A stretch of 64,000 bases of DNA from Betaproteobacteria bacterium (GCA_020354125.1 CP070643.1:2898372-2962371); one strand, 5' to 3'. Positions 17,317-26,181 are shown, counted from the first letter of the stretch. Notes: generated by a model from the sequence alone, not told the origin. Numbers and translations are program-made.

Positions 17317-18747
17317 CTAAAGCGACTCGAGAAACGCAATCAGCGCATCACGGTCCTGCTTGCCCAGCTTCGCGTAGTGGTCGCGTGATACCTCCGCTTC
17401 ACCACCGTGCCAGAGGATCGCTTCTTCCAGTGTTCGGGCGCGTCCGTCGTGCAGAAAGTTGTGGGCGCTGTTCACGGTTTGTGACAAGCCGATGCCCCAC
17501 AACGGTGATGTGCGCCAGTCGCGGCCGCCAGCCATGTAATCGGGTCGATTGTCGGCCAAGCCTTCGCCCATGTCATGCAACAGCAAATCGGTATAGGGGC
17601 GGATAACTTGATTGGCAGCCTGCGGGAACTTCTCGAAGTCACCGGTTTTCAGTTCGGGTACGTGACACACCGAGCAGCGGGCCTGATCGAATAATGCTTC
17701 ACCACGCATGACTTGCGGGTCGTCGACGTTACGTCTTGCCGGTACCGACAAGGCGCGCAAGTACATTTCAGTGCCTGCCAATCGCCGCTTGGTAATCTCG
17801 GGACGGGCAAACAGCATTTGCTCGGCACAGCTCTTCTGGATCTCCGGGCAGTTTTGTTCCGGGTAGAGCGGGCTGCTCAACCCGATATCGTTGAAGAACG
17901 CTACAGAGATCTGTTCGCGCAAACTCGGATGGTTGGCTTTCAGCCCAAACCGTCCGGGCACGGTCTGCTGCGTTTCAGGGTCCCACACGTAATTGATATG
18001 GCCTTTGATGCCATCGGGTTTGTCACGTGCTGCCAGGTCGTCGATCGTTTGCTGCGGTATGGCGTCGAGCAGTCCGAGACCGAATAACGGTGGTGAGCGG
18101 CGCACACCGATCATGGCGCCGTCACCGAGCGGGCCAAAAGCCAGATCGGAAATTGCGATCTCGGGCGAGCGCAGTTTCACCTGCGTGCCATCATTGAACG
18201 TTACGGCTTGTTCCTTCCACGCAACCTCGAAACTCGCTTCTGCTGGCACCACGCCTTTGACACCGAAAACCTGTAGCTGGTCGCCATAGTGCGGATGAAA
18301 GCGTGGACCATTGTGCTCATCGGTGCCCGGCAGGCTTACCCGGATTACCGCGTTTGGTGCCGGCTCAAACAGCACAGTGATGTTCTGATCCAGCTTTTCA
18401 CCGTCGGGTTGGACCACATGCGGATCGCCCGGCGCCATGCCTCGGCCGTTGCCGTCGTGACAAGTTGTGCATGCTTGGGCGTTGGACGTTGGTCCGCGTC
18501 CAAACAGCGCATTCTCGAACCAGAAGAACGCCCAACGGTTATGAAACATCTTGTGACCGACGGCAAACAGCTCCAGTTGTTCCTCACTCATGCCGGCAGC
18601 GGGTTGCGAGTACGCAGTCGAAGAAGTGTCAGCGGTTGTCATCGCACCGCCGGAAAGTGCCTTTGCTGGCAGATCGGGTGCCAGCACCGCCCGGGCCGGC
18701 GCAAGGGCGAACAACGCAGCGGCGATGCGAATGGTCAATGCTTTCAT
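17317..18747 (-). CDS. Di-haem oxidoreductase, DUF1111 (DHOR) family
   Basis: A 476-residue exported protein with a signal peptide (cleavage near ARAVLA). Two haem-binding motifs are CTTCH at 93-97 and CSVCH at 358-362. Between and after them are family segments such as RRSPPLFGLGLLDAIP, SPLWGIGLSQ and FLHDGRARTLEEAILWHGGEA. These match the DHOR/DUF1111 family, related to di-haem peroxidases, with unknown substrate in the periplasm. It converges with the Liv operon and lies downstream of the enolase-superfamily gene on the same strand, only 45 bases away, so the two may be co-transcribed. Confidence 0.9.
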   Translation of the reverse strand: MKALTIRIAAALFALAPARAVLAPDLPAKALSGGAMTTADTSSTAYSQPAAGMSEEQLELFAVGHKMFHNRWAFFWFENALFGRGPTSNAQACTTCHDGNGRGMAPGDPHVVQPDGEKLDQNITVLFEPAPNAVIRVSLPGTDEHNGPRFHPHYGDQLQVFGVKGVVPAEASFEVAWKEQAVTFNDGTQVKLRSPEIAISDLAFGPLGDGAMIGVRRSPPLFGLGLLDAIPQQTIDDLAARDKPDGIKGHINYVWDPETQQTVPGRFGLKANHPSLREQISVAFFNDIGLSSPLYPEQNCPEIQKSCAEQMLFARPEITKRRLAGTEMYLRALSVPARRNVDDPQVMRGEALFDQARCSVCHVPELKTGDFEKFPQAANQVIRPYTDLLLHDMGEGLADNRPDYMAGGRDWRTSPLWGIGLSQTVNSAHNFLHDGRARTLEEAILWHGGEAEVSRDHYAKLGKQDRDALIAFLESL

Positions 18748-18792
18748 GCTCGGTTTATCGCGGCGGCTGTCGGGATTGATCTCGATCCGGAA

Positions 18793-19926
18793 TCAGAGAA
18801 TCTTCTCGCCGAATTTACTAATGGCTTTCTCGGAAAGGGTCAAGCCGAGTCCTGGATCCGGATTCAGCGTTAGCCAACCGTTCGCGATCTTTGGCGGATT
18901 TTCGAAGAGTTCGGCCTGCAGCGGATCGCGCTCTGGATCGGTGAACGATTCGACGATGCAGCCCGCTGGTGTTGACGCGACAATGTGGGCATGAATGAAA
19001 CAGTCGTGATGCGGCGCGACCTGTACATGATTGAGTTCGCACAAGGCGGAGAGCTTGCGGCCTTCGGTGAAACCACCGGTCATGGTGCAATCGAATTGCA
19101 GAATGTTGACGGCCTGTTCGTCGATCAACGCGCGACAGCCCCAGCTCGTCAGCTCGCTCTCGCCGGCGGAGAGCGGGATGTTTGTGCGCTTGGAGAGCAG
19201 TCTCAGTTCGCGACGGTCATCGGCCCAGCGTACCGGTTCTTCCAGCCAGCGCGGCCGTAGCGGTTCGAGCAGGCGCGCGCCTTCGATCGCCGTGGCCAGA
19301 TCCCAGCCGCGATTGACGTCGACCATCATGTCCTTGTCGTCACCGATTACTTCTCGTACCAGCTCGAGCCGTTTCATGTCTTCGGCCAGTGGTACGCCAC
19401 CGGCCTTGGCCTTGAAGCCCCGGTGTCCCTGGGCTTTGAGCATTTCCATCTCGTCACGCAGCTCAGCCAGGTCTTTGCCATCACGGTAATAGGCGCAAGT
19501 TACGTAACAGGGCACCTTATCGCGGTAGCCACCGAATAACCGATACAGTGGCAGCCCGGCCGCTTTGCCCATGATGTCCCAGCAGCCAATGTCCACGGCG
19601 GCGGAAATGCGCATCAGTGCCTCGCGCGACCAGCCTTTCTCGTGCGCAGTGCGTTGTGAGGTCAATCCGAACAATTTCTGGAACAGCCGCTCCGGCGCCA
19701 GCGGATCGGCGCCGATGATCTGTTCTGCAATGCCGCTGCGAAAGCAATGAATCGCTGCCTCGATCGGCGTGTAGCTGGTGGCAATGCCGAATCCCTCAAT
19801 GCCTTCGTCGGTTTTGAGGCGCACCAGAATTTCGTTGGCGCGCGGCACGACGAAGTGGCTGACCCAGTGTGGCCGGCCGGTGTCGGGGGCGCGAAGGATA
19901 AATACCTCGAGGTTGGTGATGTTCAT
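18793..19926 (-). CDS. Enolase-superfamily (mandelate racemase/muconate lactonizing) enzyme, likely acid-sugar dehydratase
   Basis: A 377-residue enolase-superfamily enzyme. The catalytic Lys-x-Lys is K172/K174 (GFKAKAGG). The metal ligands are D203 (VDVNRG), E229 (LEEPV) and E256 (AGES). D279 and H306 (VAPHH) provide the His-Asp dyad of the mandelate racemase group. Members abstract a proton alpha to a carboxylate; most in this subgroup dehydrate sugar acids to 2-keto-3-deoxy acids. The exact substrate cannot be named. A 20-codon stump of a close paralogue lies at 24027-24089. Confidence 0.9.
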   Translation of the reverse strand: MNITNLEVFILRAPDTGRPHWVSHFVVPRANEILVRLKTDEGIEGFGIATSYTPIEAAIHCFRSGIAEQIIGADPLAPERLFQKLFGLTSQRTAHEKGWSREALMRISAAVDIGCWDIMGKAAGLPLYRLFGGYRDKVPCYVTCAYYRDGKDLAELRDEMEMLKAQGHRGFKAKAGGVPLAEDMKRLELVREVIGDDKDMMVDVNRGWDLATAIEGARLLEPLRPRWLEEPVRWADDRRELRLLSKRTNIPLSAGESELTSWGCRALIDEQAVNILQFDCTMTGGFTEGRKLSALCELNHVQVAPHHDCFIHAHIVASTPAGCIVESFTDPERDPLQAELFENPPKIANGWLTLNPDPGLGLTLSEKAISKFGEKIL

Positions 19927-20217
19927 TGCCGGATCGGCCGCTTCGGTTGACTAATGGATCATATACTGGTGCGCGACGGACGAGCCGGTCGACCGCCATG
20001 CGCAGGTCAAGACTAGAGGGGTGGCACTGGCATCCCAATTTTGTCCGAGCATTCCGCTAGCAGTTTGTTGAAAATTTCAGCAATGTGAGCGTCGCAATCA
20101 GATGACCGCTCTGAATCGATGCGAACGATCGCGTCTAGCCTCGCACAAGCCCACCTGGCTTGATCGAGGGACAGATTTGTGTTTATTGGCACTCGACGCA
20201 GGCACCTCTCGCGTCGA

Positions 20218-20454
20218 TCATGCCGAAGCTTCGAAGACCTTGAGCGTGCGGCGCAGGTTTACTACAGTCTTCGCGAGTAAAGACTTGTGATTCTCGCGCG
20301 CCAGGCCCCGTACGTTCAACTGGCGCCGTCGCCCCTTGGTATCTCTGATAGTCGTCTCGATCAACTCGGGAATGGTCTGGCACAAGCGGTAACCGGAGCT
20401 TCGCGTTGTGTGTGAATCGATGGCACTGGCGCGCCGCATGGTATTCCGAGCCAC
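20218..20454 (-). pseudogene. Remnant of IS5/IS1182-type transposase C-terminus
   Basis: A 78-residue frame that begins MARNTMRRASAIDSHTTRSS and continues GYRLCQTIPELIETTIRD. The stretch Ile-Asp-x-x-Thr-Thr-Arg, then Gly-Tyr, then a basic helix, resembles the C-terminal part of IS5-family DDE transposases (IDGRTTRHAGY...RIEE.FGW). The expected FGW(L/M)KT motif is degraded and no upstream catalytic domain or terminal inverted repeats are visible. I read it as a decayed insertion sequence in the 575-base gap between the enolase-superfamily gene and the binding-protein gene. The remaining bases of the gap show nothing else. Confidence 0.55.
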
Positions 20455-20501
20455 GCCTGTTAAATCAATATGTTAGTGTAATTTTGCAACCGATTGCATG
20501 G

Positions 20502-21305
20502 TCACGGCACCCGGTGTTCGACCCCGTAGCGCCGGTAGATGCGGGAAATCGTGCCATCGGCCAGCAGCCGATCGACAATCACATTAACTGCGTCGACGAG
20601 TGCCTGATCTGAATTGCGCAGCCCAATGCTAATCTCCCAGCGCAATTCGGGCTCGTTGTCGAAGGCATATGCCAGCGTAAGACCCGACTCGGGGTGCTGG
20701 TGGATGTAGTAACTCATGCTCGCCGAGGATACGGCGCCCGCATACAGCCGATCTTTTTCCAGATCTTCTATCAGGTCCGCCTGAAAAGCATACGGCGAGA
20801 CCGTCTTGCCGGCCTTGCCAAGGACCATACTTGCTATGGAATTGACCATGACGCCGACTTTCTGTCCGGCTTGAAGCTCACTGTAATCACTGATCGGAGC
20901 CGCACCCCGTGACATGCCTAACACTACGCCGGATGTTTGATAGGGATGCGAGAGGAACAGCCGCCCGTCGCTCATGTTCGGATCGTTGACCCTGTCGACA
21001 AGCATGTCGCAGTTGACGACTTTCGCGCGGCGGCGTGGCAGGATCCATTCGACGCTGAGCGAAAGGTCGAGCCCGCTGGCAATTTCGCGTGCCAACTCGA
21101 GTTGGAAGCCAGGGGTCTCTGGCTTGTTGCTCGAGTAAGGCAGCGCGTCCGGATTGAGGCACACAGAGATGGCGCCCAGCGCTTTGACTTCGGCCAACGT
21201 GCGAGCGTGCGCGGTCGGGGCCGCCGTTGACAACCACAATCCGGCGCACGCGCAAATCAGCGCACGGACAGTGAGTTGGCGGGGTGAACGTATCGATGGT
21301 TTCAT
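20502..21305 (-). CDS. PQQ-dehydrogenase-associated periplasmic binding protein (XoxJ/MoxJ-like)
   Basis: A 267-residue exported protein with a signal peptide ending near PTAHA. The mature part begins RTLAEVKALGAISVCLNPDALPYSSN, then TPGFQLELAREIA. These are features of family 3 solute-binding proteins of the type found beside PQQ methanol/ethanol dehydrogenases (MoxJ, XoxJ), thought to help dehydrogenase maturation rather than uptake; no permease is nearby. Its ATG overlaps the TGA of the cytochrome c gene (ATGA), so the two are translationally coupled. It is the last gene of the module. Confidence 0.85.
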   Translation of the reverse strand: MKPSIRSPRQLTVRALICACAGLWLSTAAPTAHARTLAEVKALGAISVCLNPDALPYSSNKPETPGFQLELAREIASGLDLSLSVEWILPRRRAKVVNCDMLVDRVNDPNMSDGRLFLSHPYQTSGVVLGMSRGAAPISDYSELQAGQKVGVMVNSIASMVLGKAGKTVSPYAFQADLIEDLEKDRLYAGAVSSASMSYYIHQHPESGLTLAYAFDNEPELRWEISIGLRNSDQALVDAVNVIVDRLLADGTISRIYRRYGVEHRVP

Positions 21306-21655
21306 GGGTTTTGTGGTTCTTCGTCGGGTTTGAGTGAACGAATGAAAACAACCATTGCGCCGATCTGCTCATCATTGAATACGGTCCCAAAGGCGGCCAT
21401 TCGCCCGGGCTTGCCATTCTTGATGCGGTTGAACAGATATTCGTCCGAGCGCTCGGAATTCATCAGTTGCGGCCCTTTGCTCGCGTGGCGTCCGTAATCC
21501 CCGTGGCAAAAACCGCACACATTTCGAAATGCGGATTTCACATCGAATTGCTCCTTGGGGGTTTCGTCGGCGATGGCCGGTGCAGTAAAGGCAATGACCA
21601 CGAGCAGGCTCGCGACGAGATTACGAAACTGCGCGTGAGTGTTTGATCCGTCCAA
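21302..21655 (-). CDS. Class I cytochrome c, probable electron acceptor of PQQ dehydrogenase
   Basis: With the TTG start at 21655 this is a 117-residue exported protein whose signal peptide ends near TAPAIA. The haem motif is CGFCH, followed by GDYGRHASKGP; the axial Met is probably in GRMAAFG. It is the small c-type cytochrome expected to take electrons from the PQQ dehydrogenase encoded upstream. TTG is preferred because AAGGAA lies eight bases before it. The frame is open to 21751 but the extra N-terminus (MVSAKQRSKSFFRQ...) would bury the signal peptide. It overlaps the binding-protein gene by 4 bases. Confidence 0.8.
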   Translation of the reverse strand: MDGSNTHAQFRNLVASLLVVIAFTAPAIADETPKEQFDVKSAFRNVCGFCHGDYGRHASKGPQLMNSERSDEYLFNRIKNGKPGRMAAFGTVFNDEQIGAMVVFIRSLKPDEEPQNP

Positions 21656-21767
21656 TTGCAAAATTCCTTCACGAATTCTGTAGGTCTGTCCACGGGAAGT
21701 TCCGTGGACTTGTCGGAAAAACGATTTCGATCGCTGTTTCGCCGACACCAAGAAAACGTAACTGATA

Positions 21768-21802
21768 AGAAAAGAAGGGAGGGGACGAATCCCCGCCCTT
21801 CC
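21768..21802 (-). terminator. Rho-independent terminator/attenuator after PQQ dehydrogenase A
   Basis: On the minus strand GAAGGGCGGGGA, a TTCG loop and TCCCCTCCCTTC form a strong stem with one mismatch, followed by TTTTCTT. It lies 44 bases after the dehydrogenase stop and before the cytochrome gene, so it should cut transcription of the accessory genes relative to the dehydrogenase. Confidence 0.8.
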
Positions 21803-21845
21803 GGTTTACGCGACCGAAACAATTCGTAACTGTTTCAGTCCCTGT

Positions 21846-23579
21846 TCAAGGAAGCGCAAACACTTTCAGCACGCCCGAATCCTTTGGCATACTCTTCCAT
21901 GGTTCGCCGAACCATTCCCCGTAGCCGTCGCCGACCAGACTACCCCAGCCCGTCATGACAGCGATGTACTGCTTGCCCTTGGCCATGTAGCTGATGGTGC
22001 CGCCGTTGCTGCCCTGGCCGAGATTATGGCTCCACAGCTTCTTGCCGTTCTTGGCGTTATAGGCCACGAGTGTTCCCTCGGCTTCCGGGACAAACAGCAA
22101 ATTGCCCGCGGTTGTCAACACGCCGCCGTGCGGTATTGCGCCCGGATAGGTGATTTCGAACTTCACCTTGCCGGTAATCGGATCGCGCGCGCGAATATGG
22201 CCCGACATTGGGTCCTTACCTGGGCCGTGCATCGTGAAGTCCGCGCCGATGTTGAGCTGCGCCACCGGTTCCGTGATTGGCTCGGTCCTCATAATTTCGA
22301 GGTCCATGCACCACTCGAAACCAACCTTGTAAAGCAGGCCGCTATTCGGGCTGTACGAACCCGCGTTCCAGCTATAGCCGCCAGCGATGGCGGGGCACAG
22401 ATTCTCGTGCTTGCCTTCGGGCGGATCCCAGCGACCCACCAATTCGCCATCGGGCTTGATGTCTTTGACGAAGTTGATCGCGTCCACACCCTTGTAGACG
22501 TTAACCGGCTTGCCGCTCTTGCGATCAAACACGAACACGAAGCCGGCTTTGGTCGGATGCACGACATACTTCTTGCCGCCTCGTTCGATCATCATCAATT
22601 CGCCCGAGGCCGGGTCGTAGTCCCAAGCATCGTGCGGCAACACTTGATGGTAGCTCTTCAGTTCGCCGGTATCGGGATTCAGCTGGATTACCGAAGAGGT
22701 GTAAAGGTTGATGCCTGGACGCGGACCGTCGGTCATATAGTCCGGGCCCGCCCAGTCATACAGCGGGGCCGGGTTGCCCGTTCCCCACCACACGGTGTCG
22801 TTCTCGGCATCGTAGCTGCCAGGCATCCAGCCGCCACCACCACCAGTCTTCCAAGAGTCTCCACCCCAAGTGTCGCGTCGGTCGGAGGCCGTGCCTTCGT
22901 TCCCGGCCACGGTGAAGAAGTGCCATATTTCCTCGCCGGTCTTCGCATCCACACCGAAGATTGGGCCACGATAAGGCCACTCGCCACCCTGCGCGCCTAT
23001 GATTACTTTGTCCTTCACCATCAAAGGCGCGCCTGTGAATCCGACCGTGAGTTTCTCGGAGTCGACCAGCTTCGTTTCCCAGTTGAGCTTGCCAGTTGCC
23101 ATGTCGATGGCGACCAGCTTGCCATCCAGCGTTCCCATGTAAATGTTGCCGTAACCGGCAGCGATTCCGCGGTTGTATGGAGAGTGCGTCTGGCGGGCAA
23201 CCAGGTCTTCGTTGAGCTTCTGCTTGTACGTCCAGATCATTTTGCCGGTGGCGCCGTCCAGTGCGTAGACCTGATTGTAGGGGCTCGAGTAATAGAGGAT
23301 GCCATCAATGGCCAGAGGGTGGCCCTGCAGACCCCGATTGGCGCGCGAGGCAACATGTGACCACGCTTCTTTTAGTTTGTTGACATTTCGAGTGTTGATC
23401 TGTTTCAGGCCACTGTAGTGCCAAGCCTGATAATTGCCGTGATAAGTCATCCAGTTGCCCGGCTCCTTGTCGGCATTCAACAGACGCTTATGATCGACGT
23501 CCGCGAAAGCGGCAGTGGAGACGAACAACGCGGCTAATGCCGCCAGCAAATGGTGGCTCCTTCGTTGTATTGATCTCAT
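21846..23579 (-). CDS. PQQ-dependent alcohol dehydrogenase A (lanthanide-type signature)
   Basis: A 577-residue exported quinoprotein with a signal peptide ending STAAFA and an eight-bladed propeller built of W-motif repeats (DGATGKMIW, DMATGKLNW, DAKTGEEIW). It belongs to the methanol/ethanol dehydrogenase family without a fused cytochrome domain. The catalytic Asp is D320 and a second Asp, D322, lies two residues on (WDYDP). That extra Asp marks lanthanide-dependent enzymes, where calcium enzymes have Ala. The vicinal Cys pair normal near residue 140 is absent (VARQTHSPYNRG instead). The true alcohol or aldehyde substrate is unknown. GGGAGAG precedes the ATG. Confidence 0.93.
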   Translation of the reverse strand: MRSIQRRSHHLLAALAALFVSTAAFADVDHKRLLNADKEPGNWMTYHGNYQAWHYSGLKQINTRNVNKLKEAWSHVASRANRGLQGHPLAIDGILYYSSPYNQVYALDGATGKMIWTYKQKLNEDLVARQTHSPYNRGIAAGYGNIYMGTLDGKLVAIDMATGKLNWETKLVDSEKLTVGFTGAPLMVKDKVIIGAQGGEWPYRGPIFGVDAKTGEEIWHFFTVAGNEGTASDRRDTWGGDSWKTGGGGGWMPGSYDAENDTVWWGTGNPAPLYDWAGPDYMTDGPRPGINLYTSSVIQLNPDTGELKSYHQVLPHDAWDYDPASGELMMIERGGKKYVVHPTKAGFVFVFDRKSGKPVNVYKGVDAINFVKDIKPDGELVGRWDPPEGKHENLCPAIAGGYSWNAGSYSPNSGLLYKVGFEWCMDLEIMRTEPITEPVAQLNIGADFTMHGPGKDPMSGHIRARDPITGKVKFEITYPGAIPHGGVLTTAGNLLFVPEAEGTLVAYNAKNGKKLWSHNLGQGSNGGTISYMAKGKQYIAVMTGWGSLVGDGYGEWFGEPWKSMPKDSGVLKVFALP

Positions 23580-24026
23580 GACTTAACTCTCCCTGAACCT
23601 ATTGGTCGCCTGTTTTGTTTATAAGCAACGGGAAAGTTGGCAACCGTACCTATCCGCTGCTTGGTTCGGAGGCGAACCGGCTATAACCCGCTATGCGGCG
23701 CGGCCACCCCACTAGTAACGAATTGTGCGGACGACAGTCGGTGGCGTCAAGGCCAACTAGCCGCACGCGGGCACGGTCACGAGGCACAACTCGCCTTTTG
23801 CCTCGCATGATTGCTCGGTGCGGATACGCCTCGACAGGAATTGTGTGCCGCAGGTGCCTTGACTCCCCCGGCCGCACCCTCGGGCAACGGTTCCCGACAC
23901 CGATTTCAATCTAAACGAGCAGTGCGGAATGGGTCTTCAGAGTTTCGATTCAATAAAACAACAACCAGCGGAATAGGTGCCTGCATAGATTGACCATCAA
24001 ACGCCGATTTTGACGTCCTAAATTGA
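23580..24026. other. Upstream region of PQQ dehydrogenase A, no gene
   Basis: About 450 bases with stop codons in all frames beyond short runs and no recognisable protein. It should hold the promoter of the dehydrogenase; on the minus strand TATAAA lies about 40 bases before the start codon, with only a poor -35 partner (TTGCCA, 14 bases away). Confidence 0.4.
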
Positions 24027-24089
24027 TCAGTGTGACCGACCGATGTCGGGGGCGCGCAGGATGAATACTTCGATTTCAGTGATTGTCAT
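24027..24089 (-). pseudogene. 20-codon N-terminal stump of an enolase-superfamily paralogue
   Basis: The frame reads MTITEIEVFILRAPDIGRSH and then stops (TGA). It matches the first 20 codons of the enzyme at 18793-19926 (MNITNLEVFILRAPDTGRPH): 15 of 20 residues and 48 of 60 bases agree. The match ends exactly at the stop. It is the remnant of a diverged second copy rather than a recent duplication. Bases 24090-24294 between it and the RidA ribosome-binding site show no gene. Confidence 0.75.
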
Positions 24090-24309
24090 TGGCGATACTT
24101 GCCATAGACATAGAAAGGCGCATGATAGCGCGGGCGGTTCAAGGTAGAGGCTTGCGTCCGGGGCCGCGGAGGCGCTGGAAACACGGGGTGCGACTTGTAC
24201 CACTGTACTTCTGTCGGGCCGAGCACGGCTTGTGATTCAATCGTTATTAAAACGCGCAGAGGGCCTTTGGCCGTCTTAACGACTGATAACCTCGGGGAGG
24301 TAACAAAAG

Positions 24310-24693
24310 ATGAACGTAAAGCGGAATGTCGGCATCGCCCGGCACGTCGGCTCATATAGTGATGCAGTGGAAATTATTGATGCGAAGCGAATTCTCTATG
24401 TGTCTGGCACACCTGGGATTGATAGCGATAGCGGCGAGCTCCCGGAGACCTTTTCCGAGCAGGCAGACCTTGCCTGGAAGAACGTCATCAAAATACTTGG
24501 TGAGGCTGACATGGGGGTCGAGGACATCGTTAAGCTCACCCAGCATCTGGTTCGACGCGAAGATCTGCAGTCCTATCGCGAAATACGTTCCCGCTACCTG
24601 GGTGAGTGTGCGCCGGCATCCATGCTGACGATTCTGCCAGGGCTCGTGTGGCCGAACATGCTGATTGAGTTGGAGGTCGTTGCTGCAAAATAG
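24310..24693 (+). CDS. RidA family protein
   Basis: A 127-residue member of the RidA/YjgF/UK114 family. Family segments are ILYVSGTPGID near residue 30, QADLAWKNVIKILGEADMG in the middle and the C-terminal ILPGLVWPNMLIELEVVA. RidA proper hydrolyses reactive enamine/imine intermediates from PLP enzymes. The catalytic Arg region (usually R-x-C/x near residue 105) is altered here (ECAPASML), so it may be a non-canonical subgroup. GGGGAGG lies upstream of the ATG. Confidence 0.85.
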   Translation: MNVKRNVGIARHVGSYSDAVEIIDAKRILYVSGTPGIDSDSGELPETFSEQADLAWKNVIKILGEADMGVEDIVKLTQHLVRREDLQSYREIRSRYLGECAPASMLTILPGLVWPNMLIELEVVAAK

Positions 24694-24776
24694 ATTGCAG
24701 AATGCACGCATTCGGCAATTTAAATGAACCATAGAATGAAGAGGCGATACTGGCCGTTTACTGATTGGGTGATGGT

Positions 24777-25553
24777 ATGACATCAAAATGGAGAAAAATA
24801 CCATTCTTGCGTTGGTCCTTCCTGCGAATGATGTTCGGCATGAAACGTCTCATGACCGAATGGCAGGTGGGCGATGGTCGTGAAGCACGGCTGGCAGACT
24901 ACGTTGTTGAGCGGGCCCGTCGCGGCAATGCCGCCGACGTAATTCGAACCATCGACGAGTACGGTTACAACGAAAGCTTCCTGATCAATGTCGGCGACGA
25001 AAAAGGGTTGATCCTCGATGCAGCCGTCGCGCGGGCCAACGCCGGACTCATACTCGAACTGGGAACATACTGCGGATACAGTGCGTTGCGCATGGCGGTC
25101 GCCGCACCAACTGCGCGCATCGTGTCTATTGAATTCAAGCAAGCGAACGCGCAAATTGCGCGACGCATTCTCGAGCATGCCGGCGTAAGTGATCGGGTCA
25201 CCATCGTTGTCGGCACGTTAGGCGACGGTGGTGCGACCGTGCAAGCGTTGCGCAACTCCCACGGCTTTGAAACCGGATCGGTCGATATGGCGTTTATCGA
25301 TCACGCCAAGGATGCCTATTTGCCGGATCTGCAGTTGATACTGGACAACGGATGGCTACGCCACGGCTCGCTGGTGGTGGCGGACAACGTCAAAGTGCCC
25401 GGTGCGCCAGAGTACCAGGCCTACATGAGGGAGAAGGAAGGCAAGTTCTGGCACACGGTTGAGCACGAGACCCACGTTGAGTATCAGTCGGTGATCAAGG
25501 ACCTCGTGCTGGTCTCGGAATACTTGGGCGGACCAAGAACTGCGAGTAATTGA
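24777..25553 (+). CDS. Catechol O-methyltransferase-like SAM-dependent methyltransferase
   Basis: A 258-residue class I methyltransferase. The SAM-binding motif is ILELGTYCGYSALRMA near residue 87, with the acidic residue after strand 2 in IVSIEFKQ and the metal-site region MAFIDHAKDAYLPDLQLI followed by LVVADNVKVPGAPEY. The order matches animal-type catechol O-methyltransferases, which act on catechols with Mg2+. I use ATG 24777; an upstream TTG at 24765 adds four residues. Substrate unknown. Confidence 0.85.
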   Translation: MTSKWRKIPFLRWSFLRMMFGMKRLMTEWQVGDGREARLADYVVERARRGNAADVIRTIDEYGYNESFLINVGDEKGLILDAAVARANAGLILELGTYCGYSALRMAVAAPTARIVSIEFKQANAQIARRILEHAGVSDRVTIVVGTLGDGGATVQALRNSHGFETGSVDMAFIDHAKDAYLPDLQLILDNGWLRHGSLVVADNVKVPGAPEYQAYMREKEGKFWHTVEHETHVEYQSVIKDLVLVSEYLGGPRTASN

Positions 25554-25618
25554 AATACGCCCCTTTGTGAGTGGCACGGATTGCTATTGGTCGAGCATGT
25601 GTGAAGAGGACACTTGCG

Positions 25619-26062
25619 ATGTCAGATGATCATTTTGGTGGCTGCACGTGTGGCGCTGTGCGGTATCGTGTTATTGGCAAGCCGCAAGTCGCGACGGTGT
25701 GTCACTGCCGGTTTTGCCAGAAAAGGTTGGCAAGTGCGTTTGCCGTTCTCGCCGCATTTCCCGAGGAATCGGTCGAAGTAATTTAAGGGGAATTGGTCGA
25801 GTGGGAGCATCGCTCGGATGTGAGTGACCGTTGGCTAAGGATGCGTTTCTGTGCCGTGTGTGGGACGACGGTCTCACACACTTCCGAGATCAGACAAGGA
25901 TTTTGCATCGTTGCAGTCCCGACGTTGGATGAGCAGGACTGGTTCGATATCGACAGGCATATCTGGACGCGGTCGAAGATGCCGTGGGTGGTGATCCCTG
26001 AAGCCGTAGAAGTTCATACGGGAGCACCACCGCTGCCGAGTCAGCTCAACTCGAATACGTAG
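25619..26062 (+). pseudogene. GFA-domain protein broken by in-frame stop
   Basis: The intact frame would encode a protein of about 147 residues of the GFA family (glutathione-dependent formaldehyde-activating/CENP-V fold). Zinc ligands are visible in GGCTCGAVRY, CHCRFCQK and later RFCAVCGTTV. A TAA at 25784-25786 interrupts it after SVEVI, and the same frame continues GELVEWEHRSDVSDRW to 26062. GAAGAGGA precedes the ATG. Everything on both sides of the stop still looks like the family, so the nonsense change is recent, or it is a sequencing error. Confidence 0.8.
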
Positions 26063-26080
26063 TGGGCAATGCGAGTCACA

Positions 26081-26131
26081 GCGGCGGAGCCGCAACACCG
26101 ATTTGTTCGAGTATCCCGAGGGGCGCGCGCC
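26081..26131 (-). pseudogene. Duplicated 3' end of SnoaL-like gene
   Basis: This segment matches 26508-26558, the last codons of the SnoaL-like gene, at 42 of 51 bases and in the same orientation. On the minus strand it reads RRAPLGILEQIGVAAPPL then a TGA at 26076-26078, against PRGILEQIGVEAPPL in the gene. Nothing upstream resembles the rest of the protein. It is a tail fragment of a lost copy. Confidence 0.65.
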
Positions 26132-26181
26132 GGAGAGGCTGAGCGGAGTTTGGCGCAGCGCTGAGCAGGGTTTGGCATAGC

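Noticed and set aside
22026..23360. 444-residue plus-strand frame opposite PQQ dehydrogenase A
   Set aside because: It is a shadow of the dehydrogenase: the sense strand has clear signal peptide, W-motifs and metal site, while this frame is Ala/Val/Arg/His-rich and matches nothing.
25793..26062. Second, separate gene starting after the stop in the GFA frame
   Set aside because: It is in the same frame and continues the same domain; a TTG start with no ribosome-binding site is less likely than one broken gene.
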